Translations under genes and position numbers: made by a program
Assembly: GCA_963691705.1 (NCBI GenBank)
Contig: OY829545.1
Span: 30,987,475-31,051,474, forward strand
Origin: Viola odorata
Taxonomy: Eukaryota; Streptophyta; Magnoliopsida; Malpighiales; Violaceae
Reading direction: 5' to 3'
Length of the DNA stretch: 64,000 nt
Part shown: piece after piece, positions 20,831-32,151 of the stretch
How positions within the stretch are numbered: the stretch's first letter is position 1
Layout: every line of letters starts with the position of its first letter
Notes under the pieces: model-generated
What the model was told of the DNA's origin: nothing
Database searches by the model: none
Seen by the model: only the letters and a program-made list of their open reading frames with translations

Positions 20831-21722
20831 AATTGCTTATCGATTTCTCAAGGTATCGCTAACACTCTCATTTTGTAGGTTTTAATTTCAAAGCTTCGCT
20901 CGAAAGTACTCCTTTCGATTCCTTTTTATTTATTCGACGCTTTTCGTAAATATCAATCGTACGCATGATATATAGAACTGCTAGAACTAAAACCAACCCA
21001 CATGAACAACGTGTTTAAAGAGTTCCTTAAAATACCATGCTCATGTGATTTTTAATTCTCGCATATATTGACTGCATGTGCATGGGGACTTTCGATCCCA
21101 CACCAGTTTTTCCACTTCAAAATCTATCATTTAAATATTGTACTCCGTTAGCAATCCATGATAGGTTCACATAGCAATCAATCTAATCATGCATGGCCTG
21201 ATGATGAAATAAGAGGGCGCTCATTCAGTCTTACGGAAACTTCAGTCCCATCACGTAGCGGTCAGGAATAATCAATCAATCTTGATAAACGGTAACCCCG
21301 TCAGAAAGATTTCTTAATTATTCCTGAACGGTCACGATCATAGAAAAGACTAAAGTGACGATTCCTCTGAGGGCCCCCTTTTTCAAAATATATTTTATCA
21401 AACACCTTTTTAAACACCTCTCTCATCAACCGGTAACCGTTTTCGGATGTGACTCAGGTGCCTAACACCTTCCCGAGACCATAATACGACCCCGAACCTT
21501 TGTCTAGGGTCCAGACCCCTTTTTGTGCCTTTAGTTTTTTTATATTATTTATTATATTTCTTATGCCATGACGATTAAGGTTCCCTAAACCTAGCAACCA
21601 AATTAGGGTGGCGACTTCATTGCATGTTGCGAGGCGTCTGTTTACGCTGAGCATTGTAAGGTCCCAAATTTCGTTGCACACTCGCAAATGACTCTTTTGT
21701 TAATTTTCGGGGCGCGACAGTT

Positions 21723-21742
21723 TGGCGACTTCACTGGGGACC
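21723..21742 (+). promoter_or_regulatory. Primer-binding site, Ogre internal region 1
   Basis: TGGCGACTTCACTGGGGACC begins three bases after the LTR end. It is of the TGGCGACTC-type PBS seen in Ogre-like elements, usually assigned to a tRNA-Arg; the tRNA is from memory. An identical copy is at 32405-32424 after the middle LTR. Confidence 0.75.
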
Positions 21743-22897
21743 TTAAAGGGTCGGAGCCGGTTTTATCTTTTTAGAGAGGTGTTTTATTTGTTTATTTATT
21801 TATTTGCTTTGATCAATTACTGGTTTGTTCATTTATTTGCTTTATCAATTGTCATATATATTTCATAGCGCCCTACACCCAGGGGACAATTACCAAATTA
21901 GGAGGGTAGTAGTGACGCCCTAGGACACATGTCCTGGGTAGTGTTCACCAATCCCAACTCGGATAAACCCCTAAAGCCAGTCGAAAGGTAACACGATTTC
22001 GCAAGGAATCGGGACACTAGACGACACTTTAGGGACCTTTTCATGGTATCATCCGGGAACCATTCAAGCCAGTGAGAGGTGTCAGAATCAGAGCCCCAGC
22101 ACGTGCATCATGATTATACCTGTTTGTCGTGGCTCTATTCATCTTGTTGCCATGATTTCCATTTTTTCATAAATTCTTTGTTATACGAACTGTAAATTTT
22201 CTTACATGTGCAGGTTACTTTGCATTTAAAATTGTCTTTTTGTCCCATAGGACCCATTTTGCTCATTCGATATGTCGGCACCTACACTACTTTCACTTGA
22301 TATTTTCGAGAAATGAAGTTTCAACGATCAGGCATTGCCAAGTCGAATTACCGCGTTAGAAGCTGAGATAGAGATGCAGAAAGGGGAGTTGGCTTCGATG
22401 GAATACCTTTGGCAGGAAAACTCTGACATCCAGGATTGACACCTTCAGGGAAAGGCTCGGATGTCGGCAAACCTTTTCTTTTTAGTTAGGACCCCTGATT
22501 TCATCTATCTTAGCCATTTTTGATGAATTTAGGTAGTTGGCAAGTTTACCATACTTCTGTAAACGCTTTTAATAAAGTCATACTCTTTCGGATATTTATT
22601 AAATCACCTCATCTTTTCCATATCAATTATCCATCCAAAATACAACTCAAAAGACCATCGCACAAAGAAAGAGAAGATCCCTCCGGGATAAACACAATCA
22701 TTTCACTAAAAAACTGAAAAATCAAACCAAACATTCAAAAAACAGCCGAGTAGCGCTCACTCATGGCCCTATCCTCTTAGCTTATTACAAGAAGCTCCGA
22801 GTTCATAGCATAGATCGTCGTCCCTCCCCTTGGTTGGGTTCACCAGGCATCAGGCCCTGCATCGTTGAAAGCATAGTGTGAAAGAGATCTTCCTAGC

Positions 22898-23194
22898 ATG
22901 GCGGCATTGGTTGCCCCTATTGATTTGGGTTTCGCAGATAACATCTCAGATTACTCCATGTCGTTGGAAAGAATAGAGGCTTCCTTCGCATATCATCCAC
23001 AACCAGGAGATCACGCCTCTCCGACCGCCCTGAAAATATCAAGTGAAAGTGTAGCCGGAAAACGATTGAGCAATGTGGAGGCCTCGGGATTGCACATCAC
23101 CTGCATATCCTCACTTATACTTACTCTTTTTTCCTTTTTTCAGGTTCACGATAGCTCCTCGCAAACGAATTACTCCGCCAAGGTCCCTCCATAA
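22898..23194 (+). pseudogene. Ogre leader ORF upstream of gag, copy 1
   Basis: This small frame starts with ATG and reads MAALVAPIDLGFADNISDYS. It ends at 23194, running through a pyrimidine-rich stretch that ends TTTTTTCAG at about 23144, so its last third may be intronic. The same frame is at 33580-33918 in copy 2, where the stop is lost and the frame runs on. I recognise no domain. It could be the small ORF that precedes gag in Ogre elements or only leader sequence; a gene call is weak. Confidence 0.4.
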
Positions 23195-23214
23195 CAAGAC
23201 TTCAAACGCGAAAA

Positions 23215-23358
23215 ATGGCCGAACCAACCAAGATAGAAGAGGCATTGGCTGCTAGAGTAAAAGAGCTAGAAGAGCAAGTAAGGGTTACTACAGAAAAGGC
23301 CACTCATGATCTACAGGCAATACAAATTCAACTTGGACGTTGCACCAGACCGTTATGA
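23215..23358 (+). pseudogene. gag: Truncated Ogre gag, copy 1 (start codon present, core deleted)
   Basis: The ATG at 23215 opens MAEPTKIEEALAARVKELEE, an N-terminal coiled-coil-like Gag segment. After TTEKAT the frame jumps across a deletion of about 0.75 kb into sequence that in copy 2 encodes YKFNLEVALDRSDLQD, but out of frame, and stops at 23356-23358. A second deletion at about 23400 joins GGTGAAGAC to TTTACCGATAAAG. No working Gag can result. In copy 2 the same start is CTG. Confidence 0.75.
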
Positions 23359-24804
23359 TCTACAGGATCTAGAGAAGAGGACCGACGAATCGGTGAAGAC
23401 TTTACCGATAAAGAAAGTATCCACAATTAAGAATAAGGTCGGGATTCCACGCAAATCGGTCCATTTAAGAGACAGGGCAGAAAAGGAGATAGTCCCTCAT
23501 CAGGAGAAGTCTTGGGGGTAAGTAATGAAGTTCAAAGGGATGTTGATCCAAAAGCACAAGACTCAAACGCACACCATAGTCGAGCCTGCGACTTTAAACC
23601 AGGGCAGTTCGTGGGAGGCAACCCACGCGTTCTTTTCAACTATTCTATCTTTCGTTAATTGTAAAATTCAACATCTCTGGATACCTTTTCCCTATGAATT
23701 TACTATTTAACTGTCTCGTCGTTTCAGTGCAACGAGGCTTGTAAACTTGGGGGCAAGCGAATGAAGTGACGACCAAAAGAAGGCGTTGAAAAATGTCAAA
23801 GCTCATTTTTTCAAGGAAGTTATCCTTTATGTTTACAATTTTCCCTTTCGTAAATTACGTTTCTGTAAATTATGGTCTCGCAATTTACATTTCCGTAATT
23901 TTACATTTCAGGGGCAACGAGACGTGTAAACTTGGGGGCAAGCGAATGAAGTGATGACCAAAAGAAGGCGTTGAAAAATGTCAGGACTCATTTTTTCAGG
24001 GAAGTTGTCCTTTTACATTTTTGCAATTTCCGTTTCCGCAATTTACATTTCCGTAATTTATGTTTTCGCGAGTTACACTTGCACGATTTTTAAACTCCGA
24101 CAATTTATGTTGTTGCAAGAGTGTGTGCGTCATGTTGGCTAAAATTCTTAGTTTCCGCAAAATTTTCTCTTTATACATGTGCAACTGGGCTAAAAAAAGG
24201 GGGGAGAAAAAAAAATCCCACGTTTTGAACGTTTTTGAATCAAGCATATTCATCACTTTATCACGACACGGATGACTTGTGCATTCATTAGAAATTATAT
24301 GAAATATGCATGATCTTGTCTGTTAGCTCTTATATCCATGGCATGTTTAGACGTAAGCAATCACAAAACATATCCCTGTGAGTATTTTGGGCCTTCACGC
24401 CTTGTTTCTTTCATGAGCGTAAGTGCTTAACTCCGTACTAGTTGAATTCGCATAATATCCAGGGTACATGTGCAATTAGACATGGGATAGCAATAAATTG
24501 ACGTGGGCCTTTTACGATCTTCTCCATTTTTTTCGTTTCTTCCCTCTTTCCACCATATATGTCATCACTCCCCAAACCTTCACTATCACTCATACCCCGG
24601 GAGCCAAAGAGCAGTTTCAGCTAAAATTGCCAGCCGGAAGCATGAGCACGTCAAGTCCAAGAACACGATGAAGGAGACGGAAAAGGTCACCAGGAGATCG
24701 TTAAGGACCATCACCGAAGAAGCAGCAACGACGAAGGCCGAGGCCTCAAGACAGAAGGGGAAGAGATCAAGACGAAGGTTGTGCTTGCTCTGCTCTGATG
24801 CATT

Positions 24805-24915
24805 AAAATCAAAAAGAAAAAGAGAGGAAAAAAAAGAAAAAAAGAAAAGAAAAAAACAAAAAAGAATCAAAAGAAAAAAATGGGGGGGGGGGGGGGGGGG
24901 GAAGGAGAGAGAGAA
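24805..24915 (+). repeat. Polypurine tract with a run of 20 G, internal region 1
   Basis: About 75 nearly pure purines (A/G-rich, K-coding in every frame) lead into 20 consecutive G (24882-24901), then GAAGGAGAGAGAG. Copy 2 has the same tract at about 36635-36725 with 18 G. It can form unusual DNA structures and makes spurious Lys-rich and Gly-rich frames. It is not adjacent to an LTR, so it is not the 3' PPT. Confidence 0.85.
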
Positions 24916-26197
24916 ATGCTCAGAGACATCGAAGAGTACACCCAATCGAAGAGCCAAAGCAAGCACAACCCGGGGACAACTCAATTCGAGAAACCTCGAA
25001 GAAAACTTTCCCCAGTGAACTCAAGCAAAAAAGGCCCAAGGCCAACTCGAGAAATCTCAAAACAAGCCACCCAAGTAAGGGCCTGAAAAGAAAAAGGGCC
25101 CAAGGCCAACCCATGCAGCAGATCGCGAAGAGAACTGCGACGACACTCCCCAGCGAAGACTTGAGCAAAGGGCCCATGGCCAACCGAAAAGCACCCCCAG
25201 CAAGGATCCCAGAGCTCACGCACTCTGTCCAGAAAGCATCCCCAGCAAAAAGCGAAAGAACTCGCACACCTCGCCCTCATCAGGGCCAATCAGTAAAGCA
25301 TCACTCATCAAAAGCCTTCCAACTCCTCAGCAAAGCAATCTTTTCCCAAAACAAGCTCCTTTCTGGATATTTCATGTCCTTTCATTATTTTCCGTAAATG
25401 TCCTATCGATTATTAGAACGCCCATGCATGTGCATCTTCATTTGAAGTCTATTCACTCGGATTGACATTGCGAATTGAAAATTATGTATCATGTTAGTTG
25501 CATCTTTATGAGCGTAAAACACTTAACCTTGTTTCAGAGCGTGAGTGCAAACACTAATATCATGTGAGGATTGCTTACGGCTGCAAATTGTGGGAAAGTC
25601 TTGTTCTTGAGGTCGTTATTTCTTGAACAAGACGTGGACGCTATCTAGACTTAAATCAATCATGTTCCTATAACGAAAAATGAACCAACATTTTTATCCA
25701 AAAGGAGAAAAAAGGTTTGAATTTATGTTCTTAAATAAAGAAATCATTTTCATTCCAAACAAAAAACTTGGGGGCAAGCCATGGGTTAAATGTAAGAATA
25801 TTTAGGTCAATTGCTCTCTCCTTTTTCCATCTGTCGTTGCTTTGTATTTGCTTCCTTTCAATTTGAAGGATATAGATATGCTCCAGTGAAATCTCAACCA
25901 CGGGTCTTCGATTACAACATCGTTGTAAAGCCCTCGCCCTGGATTTTCATCAAAATCCAATCAAACATCGAATGGAGAACATCACCACTCCTCAACCATG
26001 GGTCTTCGATGACAACATCGTTGTAAAGCCCTCGCCATCTTGGATTTTCATCAAAATCCAATCAGCATCGAATGGAGTACGTTACCACTCCCAAATCAAC
26101 TTCGTGTGGTGGATCTCGTTCCCTCACGGTCAACCACTCTCCATTTCAGTTCATACGGTAAGTTCAAGGTAAAACTTGCTTTCCCTTTTTACACCAT

Positions 26198-27178
26198 CTG
26201 TTAAGCGTTGTGAAGGGTCACGCCCCCACATCGTGTTGTTAATGTCATGTCTAGTCACGCCCGCACATGTCGTCTGATAATGTTGTGTCTGGTCACGTCC
26301 GCACATATTGTCTGTTAAGCGTTGTGAAGGGTCACGTCCCCACCTCGTGTTGTTAATGTCATGTCTGGTCACGTCCGCACATGTCGTCTGATAATGTTGT
26401 GTCTGGTCACGTCCGCACATGTTGTCTGTTAAGCGTTGTGAAGGGTCATGTCCCCACATCGTGTTGTTAATGTCATGTCTGGTCACGTCCGCACATGTCG
26501 TCTGATAATGTTATGTCTGGTCACGTCCGCACATGTTGTCTGTTAAGCGTTGTGAAGGGTCACGTCCCCACGTCGTGTTGTTAATGTCATGTCTGGTCAC
26601 GTCCGCACATGTCGTCTGATAATGTTGTGTCTGGTCACGTCCGCACACATTGTCTGTTAAGCGTTGTGAAGGGTCACGTCCCCACATCGTGTTGTTAATG
26701 TCATGTCTAGTCACGTCCGCACAGGTCGTCTGATAATGTTGTGTCTGGTCACGTTCGCACACATTGTCTGTTAAGCGTTGGGAAGGGTCACGTCCCCACA
26801 TCGTGTTGTTAATGCTGTGTCTAGTCACGTCCGAACAGTCGTCTGATAATGTTGTGTTTGGTCACGTCCGCACAGGTTGTCTGTTAAGCGTTATAAAGGG
26901 TCACGTCCCCACATCGTGTTATTAATGTCATGTCTGGTCACGTCCGCACATGTCGTCTGATAATGTTGTGTCTGGTCACGTCCGCACATGTTGTTTGTTA
27001 AGCGTTGTGAAGGGTCACGTCCCCACATCGTGTTTTTAATGCTGTGTCTAGTCACGTCCGCACAGTCGTCTCATAATGTTGTGTCTGGTCACGTCCGCGC
27101 ATGTTGTCTGTTAAGCGTTGAAGGGCCACGTCCCCACATCGCGTTTGTTAAATGTTGTGTCAGGTCACGTCCCCACAC
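26198..27178. repeat. 114-bp higher-order tandem repeat, ~8.6 units (copy 1)
   Basis: CTGTTAAGCG recurs at 26198, 26312, 26426, 26540, 26654, 26768, 26881, 26995 (variant) and 27108, so the period is 114 bp with two 113-bp steps. Each unit is three diverged monomers of 37, 38 and 39 bp that all begin GGTCACGTCC, giving a 3-mer higher-order repeat. Because 114 is a multiple of three, long frames stay open on the minus strand; I do not treat them as genes. Confidence 0.95.
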
Positions 27179-27424
27179 CCTATCTTGAAAATTCATAAAC
27201 AGTCATCGGATCAACATTAGAGCAAAGGTATGTTACCGTCAATCAATATCCGAGCGAAGGTACGTTACAACTCTCATTTACATAATTCTACATTTCTGCA
27301 TAATTATTACTCCTCTTTGAGCGACTACTTTTCTGTCTATTTAAAAATACTCCTCCTTGAGCGACTACTTTTCTGCATATCTAAATAACTCCTCCTTGAG
27401 TGACTATACTTTCAGCACCAGCGT

Positions 27425-27837
27425 CCGGAGTGCAATAGCCTCGCACGAACCTTCATCCACATTACCACGTCAACATCCGGAGAGCGATAGCCTCGCACGG
27501 ACCTTCATCCACATTGCCACGCCGACGTCCGCAAAGCGATAGCCTCGCACGGATATTTCCTCACATTGCCATATCAACATCCGGAGAGCGATAGCCTCAC
27601 ACGGACCTTCCTTCACATTGCCATATCAACATCCGGAGAGCGAGAGCCTCACACGGACCTTCCTTCACATTTCCACGTCAACATCCGGAGAGCAATAGCC
27701 TCGCACGGACCTTCCTTCTCATTTCCACATCAACGTCCGAAGAGCGATAGCCTCGCACAGACATGCAACCTCATTTTTCATACCAGCATCTGGCAATGCG
27801 ATAGCCTCGCCCAGACTAGAATTTAAAGCATACCTCC
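27425..27837. repeat. 52-bp tandem repeat, 8 units (copy 1)
   Basis: CATCCGGAGAGCGATAGCCT recurs with CCGG-type anchors at 27425, 27477, 27529, 27581, 27633, 27685, 27737 and 27790, a period of 52 bp. Each unit continues CGCACGGACCTTC and CACATTGCCAC. Copy 2 has nine units (39349-39820). Confidence 0.93.
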
Positions 27838-28312
27838 TCCCAGAGTGACATCAACGATTATCTCCTCCCAGAGCGACAACCTCAAAATTATCCCATAAGA
27901 CTGACAGCAATGATTACCTCCTCCCAGAGTGACAGCAACAATACCTCATCCCAGAGTGACATCGACGAACCTACCTCCTCCCAGAGTGACATCAAAAGCA
28001 AACCTCCTCCTATAGTGACACAAAAAATATACCTCCTCCCAGAGTGACATCAACTAATTATCTCCTCCCAGAGTGACATCCACGAACAACATCATCAATT
28101 TTATAGACACCTTTTTAATCCCCAGTGACAACATCAATTTCCTCATCACCAAATAACACCATCAAAAGCATACCTCCTCCCAGAGTGACATCAACTTACC
28201 TCCTCCCAGAGTGACATTCAACAAACTACCTCCTCCCAGAGTGACAACAAAATATATCTCCTCCCAGAGCGACATCAATCAACTACCTCCTCCCAGAGCG
28301 ACATCATCACTG
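27831..28312. repeat. ~27-bp tandem repeat built on CCTCCTCCCAGAGTGACATC (copy 1)
   Basis: About 14 units of CCTCCTCCCAGAGTGACATC or variants are joined by short variable links such as AACGATTAT or AAAAGCATA. It ends just before the PPT and the middle LTR. The matching array in copy 2 is at about 39806-40250. Confidence 0.88.
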
Positions 28313-28403
28313 TAAGCTTGAGGTAAGACCTATGGTGTCGCCAAAATTTGCATATATAGGGGCAACTGTCTTTACTGCTTATCAAATACTTCGATAAGAC
28401 AGT

Positions 28404-28417
28404 AAAGAGGGGGCAAC
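28404..28417 (+). promoter_or_regulatory. Polypurine tract before the middle Ogre LTR
   Basis: AAAGAGGGGGCAAC immediately precedes TGTTGATACCCG. It is the plus-strand primer site expected at the 3' end of an internal region. No equivalent remains before the right LTR, where the junction is deleted. Confidence 0.8.
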
Positions 28418-29326
28418 TGTTGATACCCGAATTTTGACGCCATTTTTAATTGATTTTAGCATTTTTGTTATTTAGTTAATTTACTGTCATTTTCAGTTGA
28501 TTTACTGTCGCTAGCATTTTTAAGTGTTTCAACGCATTTTAGCATCATCGTTAGCATCGTCAGCTTTCGAAATCGCATTTTTAATTTTTCGTCACGTATT
28601 TTCATTATTATTTTTAGCCTTAAAAATCACATTTTTAACTATCCGGCAGTCGTTTGCTAGTTTTTTCTTCGTTTTAGGTCATCTCATGAATTCTAAGATT
28701 TTTAATATTTTAGCGCATTTTTTAGTATTTTTTATTATTTTATTATTATTTTCGTTCGAGCTTTTATTGGACCCGAGTAAGTTCGCTCGGACAATAGATT
28801 GACTTTGAAATGTTTTCCATCAACTAGTTGCTAGCTTTTTTCCTGCTCGCAACGGTCTACAGCGTTTCGTGTAATTTTCGACGTAACGTTTTTATTTTTC
28901 CGTTCGCGCGTTTCACATTTTTGAACGAGAAAATAAACGTGTTAAATGAAAATTCTCGTCATTCGCTGTATACAGTTAAACCCGTCGTATTTTTCTCTAC
29001 GCGCTGGTACCTTCGGCTCGAAAAGTCGGAACATTTGCTCGCAAGAATCGGCTCGAGGCCAAATTGATCATCGTCGTTGATCTGGTCAACCAAGGAAAGT
29101 CAACCAGATCAACGGTTGACAAATTAAGGCGCAGGGTGCACGTGAACAGTGCCCCTGAGCGGCAGCAGAGTCCTCGCCCAAGCGAACCTGCTCCCATCGC
29201 TTCATGTCCCTTCATTCATCATCACCCTCGACCCTAGACCCTCCACCTCACGGCCGTAGCCCCGCCAGCATGAAGAACAGCCACCACTCGCGTTCGTCAC
29301 GTCCGGCAAGCCATGCGTTTGAAGGC

Positions 29327-29334
29327 TATAAATA
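29327..29334 (+). promoter_or_regulatory. TATA box of the Ogre LTR
   Basis: GGCTATAAATACAGCCC is a strong TATA context, followed by the C/A-rich start region expected of an LTR promoter. The other two LTRs of the composite lack this segment. Confidence 0.8.
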
Positions 29335-31242
29335 CAGCCCCTCATCGAACGTTCAAAGGGCACCAATTCAGCAAGAAAACTTGCTCTCTCTCCCCTCTTG
29401 ATCAGCTTGCTCATTTAGAGCGACAATCGACCCAGTTTAAAAGCTTGAGAGTAAGCTTTCTCTCTCTAAGCATTTTCGTTGTTTATGCATGTTTTTTTCT
29501 TTAATTTCGTTTGGCTTGTTCTTGAGCAAATAAATTGCTTTCTTTTATGCCAGTAATTCACATACATGATGTAGATTAAATACATGGTCTCAATTTTAAA
29601 AATCATTAGCTAGATTGTGCGAATTAATTAGTTTTCGATAATTAACGGTTTTGTCATTTTTTTCGAAATTAAACTCGGTACGATCTTTATTAAAATTCGA
29701 GCTTCATACGGTCGAGACGCCGTCGAGGAGACGAGCCTCTCGGTACGAAGATCGCGAGAAACGGGCAAGGGAAGCCGGAGCTTGGCCGCCGGCAGTAGCG
29801 CCGGCGACCAAGAAGAGAGACGATGAACAGTGCCATGCTTCGGCACTGTTCACGCGTGGAAGGGTGATGGGCCAAATGTTTTCACGGGCCAGGCACTATT
29901 CCTGGCCCCAGTTCAATTTTATTTCTTTCCTTTTTAATCAAGCCCAACCCATTTTAATTCTTTCCGAAACTTCGGATCGCACTTTTCCGTAAAAATAATT
30001 CGTATGCTTCATATGATTAATTTTCGCAATATAAACTGTTTATTTTCTGCAAATATCAACTGTTTATTTTCTGCAAATAGCAACTGTTTTATTTTCTGCA
30101 AATATCCAACTGCTTATTTTTGCAATATCAACCTGTTTTATTTTCTGCAAATCATTAACTGTTTTAATTCCCTGTAAATCGTCAACTACATTTAATTTTT
30201 CTGCACTTATCAAAACGACATTTAATTTTCGTATGCGTCAAATCAATCATTTCTCGCATGCAATCAACCCAGCATTTCATTTTCGTATGCGTAAAATCAA
30301 TCATTTTTCGCATGCAATCAACACAACGTTTAAATTCTCGGATGCGTAAAATCAATCATTTTTCGCATGCAATCAACCCAGCATTTAAATTCTCGTATGC
30401 TTAAAATAAATCATTTTTCGCATGCAATCAACTCAGCATTTAAATTCTCGTATGCGTAAAATCCATCATTTCTCGCATGCAATCAACTGTCGTCATTTAT
30501 TTTCCTACACTTATCAAACTCAGCATTTAATTTGCGTATGCGTGAAATCCATCATTTCTCGTATGCAATCAACTGTCATTTAAATTCTTGCTCTCATAAA
30601 ATTGCTTATCGATTTCTCAAGGTATCGCTACCACTCTCATTTTGTAGGTTTTAATTTCAAAGCTTCGCTCGAAAGTACGCCTTTCGATTCCTTTTTATTT
30701 ATTCGACGCTTTTCGCAAATATCAATCGTACGCATGATATATAGAAGTGCTAGAACTAAAACCAACCCACATGAACAATGTGTTTAAAGAGTTGCTTAAA
30801 ATACCATGCTCATGTGATTTTTAATTCTCGCATATATTGACTGCATGTGCATGGGGACTTTCGATCCCACACCAGTTTTTCCACTTCAAAATCTATCATT
30901 TAAATATTGTACTCCGTTAGCAATCCATGATAGGTTCACATAGCAATCAATCTAATCATGCATGGCCCGATGATGAAATAAGAGGGCGCTCATTCAGTCT
31001 TACGGAAACTTCAGTCCCATCACGTAGCGGTCAAGAATAATCAATCAATCTTGATAAACGGTAACCCCGTCAGAAAGATTTCTTAATTATTCCTAAACGG
31101 TCACGATCATAGAAAAGACTAAAGTGACGATTCCTCTGAGGGCCCCCTTTTTCAAAACGTATTTTATCAAACACCTTTTTAAACACCTCTCTCATCAACC
31201 GGTAACCGTTTTCGGATGTGACTCAGGTGCCTAACACCTTCC

Positions 31243-32151
31243 TGATACGATCCTGGTTCCTTAGGATGCGTAGCACCAATTTTGATCTTTGTTCAAAGAC
31301 GGATTTCCTGCGGAAATAGATAACTCGACAAGTACGAGCTTAGACCACTTAGCTAACCTGTGCTAAGAGCCCTAATCGATTTCAAGTCCAGGGTCTTGAA
31401 TCGGGTTCTTAGGACTAGACTCAACAATGTGAGAATCACACTAAGATAAACGACACAATAATACAATTCCAAGATTTACTTGTATACGACTCAAGTATTG
31501 CGGACTCAAGAAGAACAAGGTTCAACCAACTTGAACAAGTGGCGGAGATTGAAGAGAATATCTCAATTTATCAAATAACAGCCAACCTAATAAGGAGGCA
31601 AAGTAGTTCCTTATATAGGTTACAATCAAACCCTAAAAGCAAACCTAATAGGAATAGAAGTAGGACTTCTAAAATAGGAAGATAGCTTAACTAATTAAAC
31701 TGTTTAATTACCTAATTAAGCTTAAAGTAATTTAAAGTCAACAACTTAAATCTTCAGTCAACGCGCCAACTTCTGGACACGCGAAACGGGCAGGAGCTGT
31801 TTTAACCAATCGGCACGCGCGACAGATGAGTGAATCGGCAACGGCTGAGTGAAACGGGCAGATGCCGATTTCGTGAGAACGGTCTGAGCCGTTTTGAACG
31901 AATCGGACAAGAGCCGTTTTGTGACAAACGGTCAAGTGCCGTTTCTAGCAGAATCATCATCGGCTATTGTGAATGTAAGGAGATTCACAACTCTAGGGGT
32001 TTTCTCTCAAAGTGCAGCTTCCTCACTTGACATCTCACATTCCAGCTCCTTGTGAATGAGAGATGACAATCGGTCTTGAAGCTTTCTTGCTCTGGCTCGA
32101 GTCATTGGACCAGCTGGTGGTAACGGTAGTTGGATGCGTGGATTCGCATCA
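31243..32151 (-). mobile_element. Solo LTR of the CRM-like family (909 bp)
   Basis: It starts TGATACGATCC and ends GGATTCGCATCA, flanked by TSD CTTCC (31238-31242 and 32152-32156); the uninterrupted sequence is visible at 21461-21475. It matches the LTRs at 46541-47449 and 53193-54100 almost base for base, so it is young. Oriented like those LTRs, it lies on the minus strand. It arose by recombination between the two LTRs of a full element. Confidence 0.97.

Larger units (their letters stand above)
18712..21719 (+). mobile_element. Ogre composite, left LTR (3008 bp), promoter region deleted
   Basis: It runs from TGTTGATACCCGAATTTTG to …GGGGCGCGACA. Compared with the middle LTR, about 259 bp are missing at 19638/19639, removing the TATA box (TATAAATA at 29327-29334 in the middle copy) and the expected start site. 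It keeps about 180 bp of TTTTCTGCAAATATCAAC repeats that the middle LTR has lost. Confidence 0.92.
21720..28417 (+). mobile_element. Ogre composite, internal region 1 (6698 bp)
   Basis: It holds the PBS (21723-21742), a leader, a truncated gag, a 185-bp direct duplication (23729 and 23914, marked by GCAACGAGGCTTGTAAACTT), a polypurine/poly-G tract (about 24805-24915), a 98-bp direct duplication (25893 and 25991), three tandem arrays and a PPT (AAAGAGGGGGCAAC, 28404-28417). Apart from the gag remnant I see no coding capacity. Against copy 2 it lacks about 0.75 kb and about 0.4 kb of gag and post-gag sequence. Confidence 0.88.

Noticed and set aside
24503..25018. Lys-rich frames around the poly-G tract (also 36333-37275)
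   Set aside because: They arise from polypurine low-complexity sequence, differ between the two copies by frameshifts, and have no recognised domain.
26151..26828. Minus-strand open frames of about 38-aa repeats (MTRHDINNT…WGRDPSQRLTD)
   Set aside because: The period of the underlying tandem repeat is 114 bp, a multiple of three, so frames stay open by construction. The same is seen in the second array, with no start context or domain.
27425..27837. Regular 52-bp repeats resembling a CRISPR-like ladder
   Set aside because: There is no distinct repeat/spacer structure; the whole 52-bp unit repeats, and the context is a plant retrotransposon.
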